NCBI RefSeq assembly: GCF_050510895.1
Contig: NZ_JBNINT010000001.1
Coordinates: forward strand, 1,984,001 to 2,048,000
From: Pannonibacter phragmitetus_B
Lineage (GTDB): Bacteria > Pseudomonadota > Alphaproteobacteria > Rhizobiales > Stappiaceae
Direction of reading: 5' to 3'
Length of the DNA stretch: 64,000 bases
Made by a program: the position numbers and the translations under genes. Every line of letters begins with the position of its first letter. Position 1 is the first letter of the stretch. The notes beneath the pieces were generated by a model. The model searched no databases, was not told where the DNA came from, and was given only the letters and a program-made list of their open reading frames with translations. Of the stretch, positions 42,195 through 51,609 are shown piece after piece.

Positions 42195-42271
42195 CGTTCT
42201 TCCTCCCAGAAATCCGGCCTCCCTGCCGGATGAGGATGGATGATGCGATGGCCTTGCACGCGATGTCAACA

Positions 42272-42287
42272 ATCTTGTATACAAGAT
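42272..42287. promoter_or_regulatory. GntR (MatR) operator, perfect 16-bp palindrome
   Basis: ATCTTGTATACAAGAT is its own reverse complement. It contains TTGTATACAA, a form typical of FadR-subfamily GntR operators, and lies in the matP-matR divergent region, 30 bp before matR and 78 bp before matP. Confidence 0.85.
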
Positions 42288-42316
42288 AAATTCACGCAGT
42301 ACGCAAGGGTTCAGCG

Positions 42317-42991
42317 ATGTCCGAGAATACGTTCCAGAAACTTCGGGACGAGATCGAGAACGGGATTGTCACAGGCGAATTCGAGCCGGGGCAGCGTCTG
42401 GACGAGACCCAGCTTGCTACCCGCTACGGCGTATCGCGCACCCCGATCCGCGAAGCCCTGATGCAGTTGAGTGCCATCGGCCTTGTCGAGATACGCCCCC
42501 GCCGCGGCGCCGTGATCGTCGATCCGGGACCGCAGTATGTGCTGGAAATGTTTGACGTGATGGCAGAGCTGGAAGGCATGGCAGGGGCTCTTGCCGCCCG
42601 CCGCCACACCACCGAGGACAGAACCGCGCTGGAAGCCGCACACGCGGCTTGCGAGGCAGCTGCCGCACGCGATGACACTGACGCCTATTATTACGAGAAT
42701 GAGCAGTTCCACCACGCGATCTATGCCGCGAGCCAGAGCGCCTTCCTTAAGGAGCAGTGCCTCGCCCTGCACCGTCGCCTCAGGCCTTACCGCCGCCTGC
42801 AGCTCAGAGTGCGCAACCGGATGAAGGTCTCCTTGCAGGAACATGCCGGCATCGTCTCGGCAATCCTCGACGGCAATGAGGATAGCGCCCGCCGCCTGCT
42901 GCGCGACCATATTGCCGTGCAGGGTGACCGGTTTTCGGATCTTGTGGCCAACATGGAACGTCTGCGCAGCCGCACCCAGGGACAGGGCTAA
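42317..42991 (+). CDS. matR: GntR/FadR-family regulator of malonate genes
   Basis: 224 residues. N-terminal winged helix (DETQLATRYGVSRTPIREAL) and a C-terminal all-helical FCD ligand domain. Divergent from matPQMAB with a perfect palindrome in between, so it most likely represses the operon and itself until malonate or malonyl-CoA appears. Convergent with the LysR gene, 17 bp apart. Confidence 0.9.
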   Translation: MSENTFQKLRDEIENGIVTGEFEPGQRLDETQLATRYGVSRTPIREALMQLSAIGLVEIRPRRGAVIVDPGPQYVLEMFDVMAELEGMAGALAARRHTTEDRTALEAAHAACEAAAARDDTDAYYYENEQFHHAIYAASQSAFLKEQCLALHRRLRPYRRLQLRVRNRMKVSLQEHAGIVSAILDGNEDSARRLLRDHIAVQGDRFSDLVANMERLRSRTQGQG

Positions 42992-43008
42992 ATCAGGTCA
43001 GCGGCTGC

Positions 43009-43916
43009 CTACCAGAACGCTTCGAAATTGTTCCGCCGGAAATACTCGACCAGCGCGTCGATGAAGAGCCGGGTGCGAGCGGGCATGTGCGCGCGGGAGG
43101 GGAAGGCAAGGTTCATGCTGAGGCGCGGCAGCTGCCAGCCCTCCAGCACCTTGACGAGACGGCCCGACTGAAGATCGTCATGCAGCACATAAGATGGCTG
43201 CACGACGATGCCCAGCCCGTCCCTTGCAGCCTGGCGCAGCAGCAGCCCGTCATTGCACACCATGGTTCCGCTGACCGGGATCCGCATGCTTTCGTTGCCG
43301 CGGGTGAAGGTCAGGTTCTCCCAGTCATCGGCAAGACTGTAGAGCAGCAGGTCATGGTCGGCCAGATCATGCGGATGGACAGGCTCGCCCCGTGCAGCAA
43401 TGTACTCCGGCGAGGCAGCGAGCGTGCGCTGGGTCTCCGCCAGCTTGCGGATGGTGATCGAGCTGTCCGCCTCACCCCGCCGGGTGCGGATGGCAAGATC
43501 AAGACCGTTCTCGATCATGTCGTAATAGCGGTTGGAAGCCTGCAGCTCGATGTTGACCAGAGGATAGCGGGCTCGGAACTCGCGGATCACCGGCATCAGA
43601 TGCAGTTTGGAAAAGGCAAGCGAGGCGCCGACGCGGATGGTGCCGCGCGGTTCTGCTGAAACCGCACTGACGCTGGTTTCAGCCTCGTTGAGGCTGGAGA
43701 GGATTTCCCGGGCGCTCGCGGCGAAACGCTCCCCTCCCCGGTCAGGAACAGCTGGCGCGTGGTCCGCTGCACCAGCCTTACGCCCAGCCGGTTTTCCAGG
43801 CTGGTCAGATGCCGGCTGACGCCGGAGACAGACAGGCCAAGCGCATCGGCGGCCCGCGTCAGGCTGCCTGCATCGGCGATCTGGGTGAATACCTCAAGCT
43901 CTGCCAACCGGTCCAT
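43009..43916 (-). CDS. LysR-type regulator of the hydroxyquinol genes (frameshift at 43731-43734)
   Basis: 302 residues after restoring one G (four seen, five needed for LTGEGERFAASAREIL). N-terminal helix-turn-helix (MDRLAELEVFTQIADAGSLTRAADALGLSVSGVSRHL) and a LysR effector domain. Divergent from the Dabb-maleylacetate reductase-hydroxyquinol dioxygenase operon, so it is the probable activator. A CGGTA-N4-TACCG site lies 26 bp upstream of its start. Confidence 0.88.
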
Positions 43917-43941
43917 TCTTGCCCCTCCTGCAAGATTGTTA

Positions 43942-43955
43942 CGGTATTATTACCG
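43942..43955. promoter_or_regulatory. CGGTA-N4-TACCG operator, LysR/hydroxyquinol promoter
   Basis: CGGTA-TTAT-TACCG, extended to TACGGTA/TACCGTA. In the divergent gap between the LysR gene and the hydroxyquinol operon. The same core with the same spacing recurs at 47527 before iacH. Confidence 0.6.
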
Positions 43956-44142
43956 TATAAACACATATCTTGCAATTGTTCTGTCATATGCCCGGCTGAC
44001 GCCTTCATTTTTGCGCTGCAGGCAAGAAACATTCCCAGATTACGGGATTTATCACCTAATCACCCAATGCAACTCTGATGCCATGTGAACAAGGCTGCCG
44101 TTCAAGGAAGCAGCCTGCACCAATCCAGAGGGAGCGCCCGCA

Positions 44143-44487
44143 ATGGACGCGAGCACAAGGGGCACCACAGCGGTGCGGCATATCGTGATGTGGAATGTGG
44201 CCGGAGAGACGCCGGAAGAACGGGATAAGACCAAGGCAAGGATCAAGACGGCCTTTGAAAGCCTGCGCGGGCAGATCCCTGGCATGAGCTTTCTGGAGAT
44301 CGGCATCGATGTGAGCCGGATCGACTACGCCTGCGACGTGGTGCTGTTCAGCGAGTTCGAGAGCGCCGAAGCGCTCAAGGCTTATGCAGTTCATCCGGCA
44401 CATCTGCGCATTCGTGATGCACTGGAGGGCCTGCGGATTGCCCGCTATCAGGTGGATTATCCCGTGGCTGGGGAGACATTCCGATGA
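44143..44487 (+). CDS. Dabb (stress-responsive alpha/beta barrel) domain protein
   Basis: 114 residues with a Dabb fold: RHIVMWNVAGETPEERDK, LEIGIDVSR, DVVLFSEFESAEALKAYAVHP. Small dimeric Dabb proteins often sit in aromatic and aldehyde pathways, with poorly known roles. First gene of the hydroxyquinol operon; its stop overlaps the next start (ATGA). Confidence 0.88.
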   Translation: MDASTRGTTAVRHIVMWNVAGETPEERDKTKARIKTAFESLRGQIPGMSFLEIGIDVSRIDYACDVVLFSEFESAEALKAYAVHPAHLRIRDALEGLRIARYQVDYPVAGETFR

Positions 44488-45551
44488 TGGCAGGCTTTAC
44501 TTACACGGCCCATCCGGCGCGGGTCATTTTCGCAGATACCGCTCTTGACCAGCTGGAAGCGGAGACCGAGCGGCTGGGGGCAAGGCGCGTTCTGGTCATC
44601 ACCACACCGCGCCAGACCGGACTGATGGACACCATCACGGCAGCGCTGGGGGACAGGGTCTGCGGCACCTTTGCAGGCGCTGCGATGCATACGCCCGTCG
44701 ATATCAGCGATCTGGCTGCCGACACGGCCCGCTCCCGCAAAGCCGATCTGGTAGTGGCTGCCGGAGGCGGTTCGGCCATCGGCCTGTCCAAGGCGGTGGC
44801 GCTGCGCACCGGCCTGCCGCAGCTCGTCATTCCCACCACCTACTCCGGCTCCGAGATGACGCCCATCCTGGGTGAAACCCGCAACGGCCAGAAGCAGACA
44901 CAGGTATCGGCCAAGGTGCTGCCGCAGACCGTGCTCTATGACGTCAGCCTCAGCCTCGCCCTGCCGGTGACCGTCAGCATGACCAGCGGCATGAATGCCA
45001 TCGCCCATGCGGTGGAAGCGCTTTATGCCCGCGACCGCAATCCGGTCATCGGCCTGCTTGCCCTTGAGGCCATCGGCGCCATGGCCGCAGCCCTGCCCGC
45101 CATCCACCGCACCCACGATGATGGCGAAGCACGGCGCAAGGCCCTTTACGGCGCTTGGCTCTGCGGCCTTTGCCTTGGCTCCGTCGGCATGGCGCTGCAC
45201 CACAAGCTGTGCCACACGCTGGGCGGCAGTTTCGCCCTGCCCCATGCCGAGACGCATACGGTGATGCTGCCGCATGCGCTGGCCTATAATGCCCCGGCCA
45301 TTCCGGAGGTGATGGATCAGCTGGCCGGGGTTCTGGGCAGCGATCCGGCCCGCCGCCTGCAGGACCTTGCCCGCGCCACAGGAGCTCCGGTCAGCCTGGC
45401 TGAGATCGGCATGCCGGAAAGCGGCCTTGAGCGGGCAGCGGACATCGCACTGGCCAACCCTTACTGGAATCCGCGGCCGCTCGAGCGGCAGGCCATTCTG
45501 GCCCTGCTCCGGCGTGCCTATGACGGGTCCCTGCCCCAGATGGACCGCTGA
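44484..45551 (+). CDS. Maleylacetate reductase
   Basis: Reduces maleylacetate to 3-oxoadipate with NAD(P)H. 355 residues of the iron-ADH superfamily: GGGSAIGLSKAVAL (cofactor), PTTYSGSEMTPILG and HKLCHTLGGSFALPHAETH (active-site His cluster), all typical of maleylacetate reductases. Acts directly after the next gene's product in hydroxyquinol breakdown. Confidence 0.93.
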   Translation: MMAGFTYTAHPARVIFADTALDQLEAETERLGARRVLVITTPRQTGLMDTITAALGDRVCGTFAGAAMHTPVDISDLAADTARSRKADLVVAAGGGSAIGLSKAVALRTGLPQLVIPTTYSGSEMTPILGETRNGQKQTQVSAKVLPQTVLYDVSLSLALPVTVSMTSGMNAIAHAVEALYARDRNPVIGLLALEAIGAMAAALPAIHRTHDDGEARRKALYGAWLCGLCLGSVGMALHHKLCHTLGGSFALPHAETHTVMLPHALAYNAPAIPEVMDQLAGVLGSDPARRLQDLARATGAPVSLAEIGMPESGLERAADIALANPYWNPRPLERQAILALLRRAYDGSLPQMDR

Positions 45552-45568
45552 CAGCGAAGGAGACCGCA

Positions 45569-46407
45569 ATGATCGACTATTTCACAGAAGACCGGTCGGC
45601 CGAGCAGGTGAACGGCCGCATTGGACCTGCCACCAGCCCGCGCCTCGCCCGTGTCATGACGTCTCTCGTCAACCACCTGCATGCCTTCATCAAGGATGTG
45701 GAATTGACCGAAGAGGAATGGGCCACAGCCATCAGCTTCCTCACCCGCAGCGGCCAGATCTGTTCGGACACGCGGCAGGAGTTCATCCTGCTGTCTGATA
45801 TTCTGGGCGTGTCAATGCTGGTGGATGCCATCAACCACCGCCAGCCGGAGGGCGCGACGGAGACAACCGTCTTTGGCCCCTTCCACGTGGAAGGCGCGCC
45901 GGAGCGGCAGATGGGCGACAGCATCAGTCTCGACGGCAAGGGCGAAACCTGCCTCTTCGAGGGCCGGGTTCTGGACCTGGATGGCAATCCCGTCGAAGGC
46001 GCGCTGATCGATGTGTGGTCGGACAATGAAGACGGCTTCTACGATGTGCAGCAACCCGGCGTGCAGCCCCCTTCAACAACCGCGGCATCTTCCGCACGGG
46101 CGCAGACGGGCGCTATGCGTTCCGGGGCATACGTCCGGTCTCTTACCCGATCCCCCACGACGGTCCGGCCGGTCAGCTGCTCGAGGTTCTTGGCCGGCAC
46201 CCCTGGCGGCCCGCCCATATGCACTTCATGGTCACGGCACCGGGTTACCGGCGGGTAATCACCCATCTTTTCGTTTCAGGTGATCCATATCTGGAAAGCG
46301 ATGCCGTGTTCGGCGTCAAGGCCTCACTCATCACGCCCTTCGAGCGGGTGGACAGGGATGGCGAAACCTGGCGCGCGGCCTATGACTTCGTGCTGCAGGC
46401 GGAGTGA
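45569..46407 (+). CDS. Hydroxyquinol 1,2-dioxygenase (frameshift at 46067-46071)
   Basis: Intradiol ring cleavage of 1,2,4-trihydroxybenzene to maleylacetate. 279 residues after restoring one C (five seen, six needed for GVQPPFNNRG). Fe(III) ligands: Tyr in DGFYDVQQ, Tyr in VSYPIPHDGP and the two His of RPAHMHFMV. The C-terminal GDPYLESDAVFGVK separates it from catechol 1,2-dioxygenases. As sequenced, the first frame ends at 46258. Pairing with maleylacetate reductase supports the substrate. Confidence 0.92.
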
Positions 46408-46436
46408 GACGCTGAAGAGCATCCCAGCCAAAAACT

Positions 46437-46462
46437 GAAGCCCCGGCGGTGACCGGGGCTTC
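46437..46462. terminator. Terminator between dioxygenase and iacI
   Basis: A 10-bp GAAGCCCCGG/CCGGGGCTTC stem with loop CGGTGA lies in the convergent gap. No T-tract, but the position fits. Confidence 0.7.
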
Positions 46463-46497
46463 GACTCGCACAGCAGGTGCCGGAAGGAGCAGCCCGC

Positions 46498-47064
46498 TCA
46501 AGGCCGCATCAGCACGGATTTTGATGGATAGTCCGAAGCCCAGGTGGACGGAAGCGGGGCAACGAAGACGTTCTCCGTCCGGGTGCGGGTGATCTTCCAG
46601 ACCCCGTCCGGTTCCTTGCGGAAGGTGTTGTTGAGGCGCGAGGAGCGCAGGAGCGCCTTGCCATCAGAAAACAGCCAGGGCTGCATATGAACCCACTGCC
46701 CGTCTGCCGTTGTCCCGCCCTCATGCACGTGGATCTGCTCGGAGGTGAGATAGTGGCAGTTCAGGATCAGGGCCGGGTCCGTCTTGCCGCCCCAGAAGCC
46801 CTCGAAATGCTTGCGGATGGCAGCAGCCCCGACAGCCCGGCCGAACTGATTGTCGTAATATTCGCCAACGCCTTCCCACACTGCATCTTCCGTGTAGAGC
46901 GCCATGATCAGGTCGATGCGCTCCACGTCGCTAGTGACTCCGAATTCCGGCATGGGCGTGTCGCACAGGAACATGTAACGGGCCTGAATGCGACGGATAT
47001 CGGCTTCGGCTTCCAGCATCTCGATCCGCCGCACCAGTGCATCCAGCCGTGTGGTCTCAGTCAT
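46498..47064 (-). CDS. iacI: SnoaL/NTF2-like protein, IacI-like
   Basis: 188 residues, one SnoaL-like alpha+beta barrel (ADIRRIQARYMFLCDT, LIMALYTEDAVWEGVG, NTFRKEPDGVWKITR). In known iac clusters a SnoaL-like protein, IacI, accompanies the indole-acetate genes with no proven reaction. It is divergent from iacH rather than between iacB and iacC. Start 47064 (MTETTRLD) was chosen over 47082. Assignment as iacI rests mainly on context. Confidence 0.7.
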   Translation of the reverse strand: MTETTRLDALVRRIEMLEAEADIRRIQARYMFLCDTPMPEFGVTSDVERIDLIMALYTEDAVWEGVGEYYDNQFGRAVGAAAIRKHFEGFWGGKTDPALILNCHYLTSEQIHVHEGGTTADGQWVHMQPWLFSDGKALLRSSRLNNTFRKEPDGVWKITRTRTENVFVAPLPSTWASDYPSKSVLMRP

Positions 47065-47483
47065 GACTTCCCCTCTTTTCATTGCAGATGAACAGGCGGG
47101 AGAACACTCGGATAGCCCCGCACGCGCCTGCCCGCTGCCGCAAGGCTTGCGCCGTACGCCCTCAGGGTCAAGCGGTAATATTCACGTAATATGCCGAGAA
47201 ACATGAGTTTCCAGCGTAGGATTACTCATCACCGTGTGCAAAACACCTTCAAAACCAAGAACCCTTGCAAAGACTGCAAGGGCAAGCGGTGCAGCAGACA
47301 TCACCGGCGCAAAACAGACTTTCAGAATACGCAACAATTCACGTGATTTTACATGTTACGCTTTGGCTGTCTGTATTTCGTAGAAATTGCGCAGGGTGCC
47401 CACTCCGCGCCTGAAGAGAACGGCACAGCCAATGGGGCTGGCGCCGCATTTCTCGTTTATCTAGTTGATTTCAAATAATTTTT

Positions 47484-47497
47484 TTGATCTTGATCAA
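47484..47497. promoter_or_regulatory. FNR/FixK-type box upstream of iacH
   Basis: TTGAT-CTTG-ATCAA is an exact FNR/FixK consensus, 85 bp upstream of the iacH start. In the 517-bp iacI-iacH divergent gap, whose remainder shows only weak inverted repeats (for example ATGAGT/ACTCAT at 47203-47229). Confidence 0.65.
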
Positions 47498-47526
47498 CGA
47501 TTTTACGTTGACGGCTTTTCGATTTG

Positions 47527-47540
47527 CGGTAATTTTACCG
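47527..47540. promoter_or_regulatory. CGGTA-N4-TACCG operator upstream of iacH
   Basis: CGGTA-ATTT-TACCG, 42 bp before iacH. Same core and spacing as the site at 43942, so the hydroxyquinol LysR protein may also act here. Confidence 0.55.
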
Positions 47541-47581
47541 TATCCAGAGGGAACGGAGCCGCAAGCGCTCCGCATAGAAAA

Positions 47582-48744
47582 ATGACAAATGAATCTTTAG
47601 CCCTGACCGGCGGCTCGCCGGTCTTTACGGCCACGCTTGCGCTTGGCCAGACGGGTCCGCGTGTTGCAGTCAAGGACTGCATCGACATCGCGGGCACCGT
47701 GACGCGCTGCGGCTCGGCGGCCTTCGATGCGGCCCCGGCGGCAACGGCCCACGCCGATGTGGTGGAGGCTCTCCTCAAGGCCGGGTGCCGCATCATCGCC
47801 AAAACCAACATGCACGAGCTTGCCTATGGCATGACGGGCGTGAATGCCCGCTTCGGCACGCCGGTCAATCCGCGCTGGCCGGACATCATTCCCGGCGGCT
47901 CTTCCTCCGGCTCTGCCGCCGCCGTGGCTGGAGGGCTTGTCGACTTTGCCATTGGCACGGACACTGGCGGCTCCATCCGTCAGCCCGCGATTTGCTGCGG
48001 CGTCATCGGCTTCAAGCCCACCTTCGGACGGATCAGCCGCAAGGGCGCAAGCCCGGCGCAAAGCTCGCTCGATTGCATCGGCCCCTTTGCCAGAAGCATG
48101 GACCGGATCGAGCAGGCGATGGCAGCACTTGATGGCAGCTTCATGCCAGCGCGCCTGACTGCAGCGCCAAAACTTGCCATCACCGGCATGGATGCCGAGC
48201 CCGGGATTCTGGCCGCTCTTGCGCCTGTGGTCACACCGCAGGCAGGCGCCCTTACCGCCATAAACCTGCCGTCCCTGGAAGCTGCCTTCAAGGCCGGTAT
48301 GACGGTGATCGGCCGTGAAACGGCGGCTGCCTTCGGTCACCTGGTCACAGGTGGCGCGCCGTTGGGGCCGGATGTGAAGGCGCGCATCGCAGCGGCCATG
48401 TCCATTACGGACGAGGATCTGGCCGCCGCCGAAGATGTTCGCGCCCGGTTCACTGCCGAAGTGGATGCCGTCCTTGCCACCCATGACGCGATCCTGACCC
48501 CGGCCCTGCCGGTTGTGCCCCCGCGCCTTTCGCAAGCGGATGATCCGCAGCGGGTTCTCCCCTCACACGCTATCTGCGGCCGTTCAACCTTTCGGGCCAT
48601 CCCGCACTGGTTCTGCCGCTTCTCACACCGGACGGCCTGCCCGCCGGACTTCAGATCATTGGCCGCAAGCAGGGAGATGAGCAGGTCTGCGCCATCGCCC
48701 GCTGGCTTTGCGAGACCTTCAAAGACTTCCAGGTGGAGGAATGA
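47582..48744 (+). CDS. iacH: Amidase of the indole-acetate pathway (frameshift at 48559-48562)
   Basis: 387 residues after restoring one C (four seen, five needed for VLPLTRYLRPFNLSGHP). Amidase-signature family: catalytic Lys in VAVKDCID, Ser pair in GGSSSGSAAA and TDTGGSIRQPA. In the iac pathway IacH acts on an intermediate after the oxindole stage. First gene of iacHABCDEFG, 2 bp before iacA. An in-frame TTG at 47465 was rejected as start because it precedes both operators. Confidence 0.88.
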
Positions 48745-48746
48745 CC

Positions 48747-49885
48747 ATGGATGCCCTTTCCCAGTCCCCTGCGGACGTGACACTCGAAAGCCTGAAGGCG
48801 GAGATCCGTTCCCGCAGGCAGGAATTTCACAAGCTGCGCCATATCCCGATCGACATCGTGCGCCAGTTTCAGACCATCGGTATCTACCGGGCCTTCGTGC
48901 CGCAGCGCTTTGGCGGTGACGCCCTGTCTCCAGCGGCCTTCTGCCGCCTGATTGAGGAAATCGCCAGCGCCGATGCATCGGCCGGCTGGGTGGCAAGCTT
49001 CGGCGTCTCGGCCACTTATCTGGCGGCCCTGCCGAAGGAAACCTATGCCTCCATCTACAGCAAGGATCCCAACACGGTTTTTGCAGGCGGCTTGTTCCCG
49101 CCTCAGGCCGCCAAACGCGTGCCTGGCGGGCTGGAAGTCACTGGCCGCTGGCCCTGGGGATCCGGCGTCATGGGCGCCTCTCTGGTCGGTGCCGGCATAA
49201 AGATTGAGGGCGAGGACAGCCCGCTGCCCCGCACCGCCGTCATGCCACGCAGCGCCATAACGGTGGACGAAACCTGGGACACCGTCGGCCTGCGTGCCAC
49301 CGGCAGTCACGACATTGTCGCGAACAAGGTCGTGGTGCCGGAAGAGTGGACCTTCATCCGGGGCGGCAAGCCGGAAATGGATGACCCGATCTTCCACTAT
49401 CCGGCTATGGCGCTCGCAGCACAGGTGCTGTCCGTCGTCGCCCTTGGCACCGCGCGTGCCGCTCTCGACTGGCTGAGCGAGGACGCCACCAAACGTGCCT
49501 CCATCACCGGGGCGCCGAGCCCTGCCGCGCGTGGCTATATCCAGACCGGCTTTGCCCGCGCTGAGGGACTTCTGTCCGGCGCCAGGGCCGGCTTCTACGA
49601 CGCCATCGAGGAAGGCTGGCAGCAGATGCTCGAAAAGGGCGAGGTTGACCGCGCCACGCACATCCGCCTGCGCCACGCTGCCTCCAAGGCCGCTGAAGAC
49701 GGCGCCGAGGCTGCACGCCTTGCCTTTGTCATGGGCGGCTCGGACGCGATGATGAGCGGGCATCCGCTCGGCCGCTGCATGATCGATGCAGCCTGCGTCG
49801 CCCAGCACGCCTTCATCGGCGCAGGCAGCTGGCAGGCGGCTGGCGCCGCCCTGCTCGGCCAGCCCGTGCCCCCGGCTATCCGTGA
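48747..49885 (+). CDS. iacA: Indole-3-acetate monooxygenase (acyl-CoA-dehydrogenase fold; frameshift at 49869-49873)
   Basis: Flavin-dependent monooxygenase that starts auxin degradation by hydroxylating the indole ring of IAA, using reduced flavin from IacG. 379 residues after restoring one C: QPVPPGYP then stop at 49885. As sequenced it overruns 178 bp into iacB. Acyl-CoA dehydrogenase-like motifs: FVPQRFGGDALSP, GWVASFG, TGRWPWGSG, GLRATGSHD. The C-terminal correction is inferred from the normal ending and the restored 36-bp gap with a GAAAGGA site before iacB. Confidence 0.87.
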
Positions 49886-49921
49886 GAAATTCATTCTCAT
49901 TTCCATTGAAAGGATAAACAA

Positions 49922-50287
49922 ATGGCTGAAGCCAAACAGATCCGCACCCTTCTCTGCATCGCCGTGCATCAGAACTTCTTCGATCTGCCCTTCGACAAGA
50001 TCGGCGGCGTCTGGACGGGCTTTGCCACGTTCATGTCGAGCGTTGCCAAGATGGACGGGGTGACCGTTCTGGGCACCATCGATGATGACGAGACCATGGT
50101 CGGCACCTCGCCCACGGGCTTCCCCTGGACCTGCTACATGCTCTGCGACTTCCCGGACAGGGATGCCGTCGTCGCCGCTTGCAACCTGTTCCGCACCATC
50201 CAGGTCGGCGACGAGAACCACCGCCTGTGGCGCTACATGCGCATCGAGGCGCGCATGGGCCGTGCGCTGCAGATCCCGGATCTGTGA
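49922..50287 (+). CDS. iacB: IacB-like small protein of unknown function
   Basis: 121 residues, one small alpha/beta domain (SVAKMDGVTVLGTIDDDE; WTCYMLCDFPDRDAVVAACN) with the feel of a ferredoxin-like dimeric barrel. In known clusters IacB lies between iacA and iacC and is needed for IAA use, though its reaction is unclear. Named by position and size. Confidence 0.72.
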   Translation: MAEAKQIRTLLCIAVHQNFFDLPFDKIGGVWTGFATFMSSVAKMDGVTVLGTIDDDETMVGTSPTGFPWTCYMLCDFPDRDAVVAACNLFRTIQVGDENHRLWRYMRIEARMGRALQIPDL

Positions 50288-50346
50288 GACCCCGCTGACA
50301 AGGCAGACAACAAGGTCACCGAAACAAACCAGAGGAAAGAGCTCAG

Positions 50347-51609
50347 ATGACTATCGCCGCAACAAAACCGCAACCCGGTGAGCTGGTCGAATTCGACCGG
50401 GTCAAGACACCGATGTACGAGGACGAGGCGCTTTTCGAGGAAGAGCTGGAGCGCATCTTCGGCCAGACGTGGGTGTGGGTCGCCCACACTTCCGAAATCC
50501 CTGACAAGGGCTCCTTTGTCCGCTCCTGGGTTGGCCGCCAGCCGGTCATCGTGGTGCGGGACCGCAAGAACGAGATCCACGTGATGGTCAACCGCTGCCG
50601 CCACCGGGCTGCAACGGTCTGCGAGGTGAAGAAGGGCAAGACCTCGTCCTTCCAGTGCCCCTATCACGGCTGGGGCTACGGCCTCGACGGCTCCCTGCGC
50701 GGCCTGCCCTATCCGGAGCAGTATGGCGAGGACTTCGACAAGGACGCTCACGGCCTGAAGAAGCTGCGGGTGGAAAGCTATCAGGGCATGATCTTCGCCA
50801 CCTTCAACGAGGACATCGAGCCGCTGGAAAGCTTCCTTGCCGGTGCGAAGAAGTGGATCGACCTGTTCATGAAGCAGGGCGGCGGCTTCCCCATCAAGGT
50901 GCTGGGCGAACATCAGTTCACCTTCCCCGGCAATTGGAAGATCCAGCTGGAGAACACCACCGACGCCTACCACTTCCCCGTGGTGCACAAGTCCTTCCTG
51001 CAGTCACTGGACAAGGAAGCGGAAGCCACCTTCACCTTCCTTGAGGGCGAAGGCTTCGTGGAAGATCTCGGCAACGGCCATTCGGTGATGGTGATGATGC
51101 CGGAACTCGTCGACCTCGACGACAATCTCGACGCGGCCATTCCGCAGCGCTTTGAAGCGCTGGCACAGGAGTTGCGGGACGAAGGCTATCCGGAAGATCA
51201 GGTGCGCAAGATCGTGCGTGCGGTGGGCGGTGCGGGCTTCAACCTGAACCTCTTCCCGAATGTCTCCTTCTCCCTGTCGTTCTTCCGTGTACTGCGCCCG
51301 ATCAACGTGCGCGAGACCGGCATCCGGCACATCGCGCTCGGCATGGACGGTGGCCCGGTGGCGGCCAACCGCATGCGCCTGCGTCTGCACGAGCATTTCC
51401 AGGGGCCGCTCGGCTTCGGCTCGCCCGATGATGCGGAGGTGTGGGAACGCGTCCAGCGCGGCACGCTGGGCGGTGAGGATCTGCCGATCCTCGTCAATCG
51501 CGGCATTGTCGATGAAGTGCCCGGTGAGCATGGTCCGCGTGGCCACGTAAGCGCGGAAACCGGAATGCGCGCCGCCTACAAGATGTGGAAGAGGATGATG
51601 GACCAATGA
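50347..51609 (+). CDS. iacC: Rieske ring-hydroxylating dioxygenase, large subunit
   Basis: 420 residues. Rieske [2Fe-2S] site CRHRA...CPYHGW (Cys-His/Cys-His) and the mononuclear iron site with the bridging Asp in NTTDAYHFPVVHKS. With IacD it dihydroxylates the aromatic ring late in IAA breakdown, leading to catechol. Preceded by GAGGAAAGAG; ATGA overlap with iacD. Confidence 0.92.
   Translation: MTIAATKPQPGELVEFDRVKTPMYEDEALFEEELERIFGQTWVWVAHTSEIPDKGSFVRSWVGRQPVIVVRDRKNEIHVMVNRCRHRAATVCEVKKGKTSSFQCPYHGWGYGLDGSLRGLPYPEQYGEDFDKDAHGLKKLRVESYQGMIFATFNEDIEPLESFLAGAKKWIDLFMKQGGGFPIKVLGEHQFTFPGNWKIQLENTTDAYHFPVVHKSFLQSLDKEAEATFTFLEGEGFVEDLGNGHSVMVMMPELVDLDDNLDAAIPQRFEALAQELRDEGYPEDQVRKIVRAVGGAGFNLNLFPNVSFSLSFFRVLRPINVRETGIRHIALGMDGGPVAANRMRLRLHEHFQGPLGFGSPDDAEVWERVQRGTLGGEDLPILVNRGIVDEVPGEHGPRGHVSAETGMRAAYKMWKRMMDQ

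Noticed and set aside
45569..46407. Catechol 1,2-dioxygenase as the identity of the intradiol enzyme
   Set aside because: The SYPIPHDGP and SDAVFGVK segments and the adjacent maleylacetate reductase fit hydroxyquinol 1,2-dioxygenase better.
47203..47229. ATGAGT/ACTCAT inverted repeat as a MarR operator
   Set aside because: Arms are short and widely spaced; no second copy was seen near iacR.
48747..49885. Ordinary acyl-CoA dehydrogenase of beta-oxidation
   Set aside because: Neighbouring flavin reductase, Rieske dioxygenase and amidase genes, and no beta-oxidation partners, fit the IacA monooxygenase.
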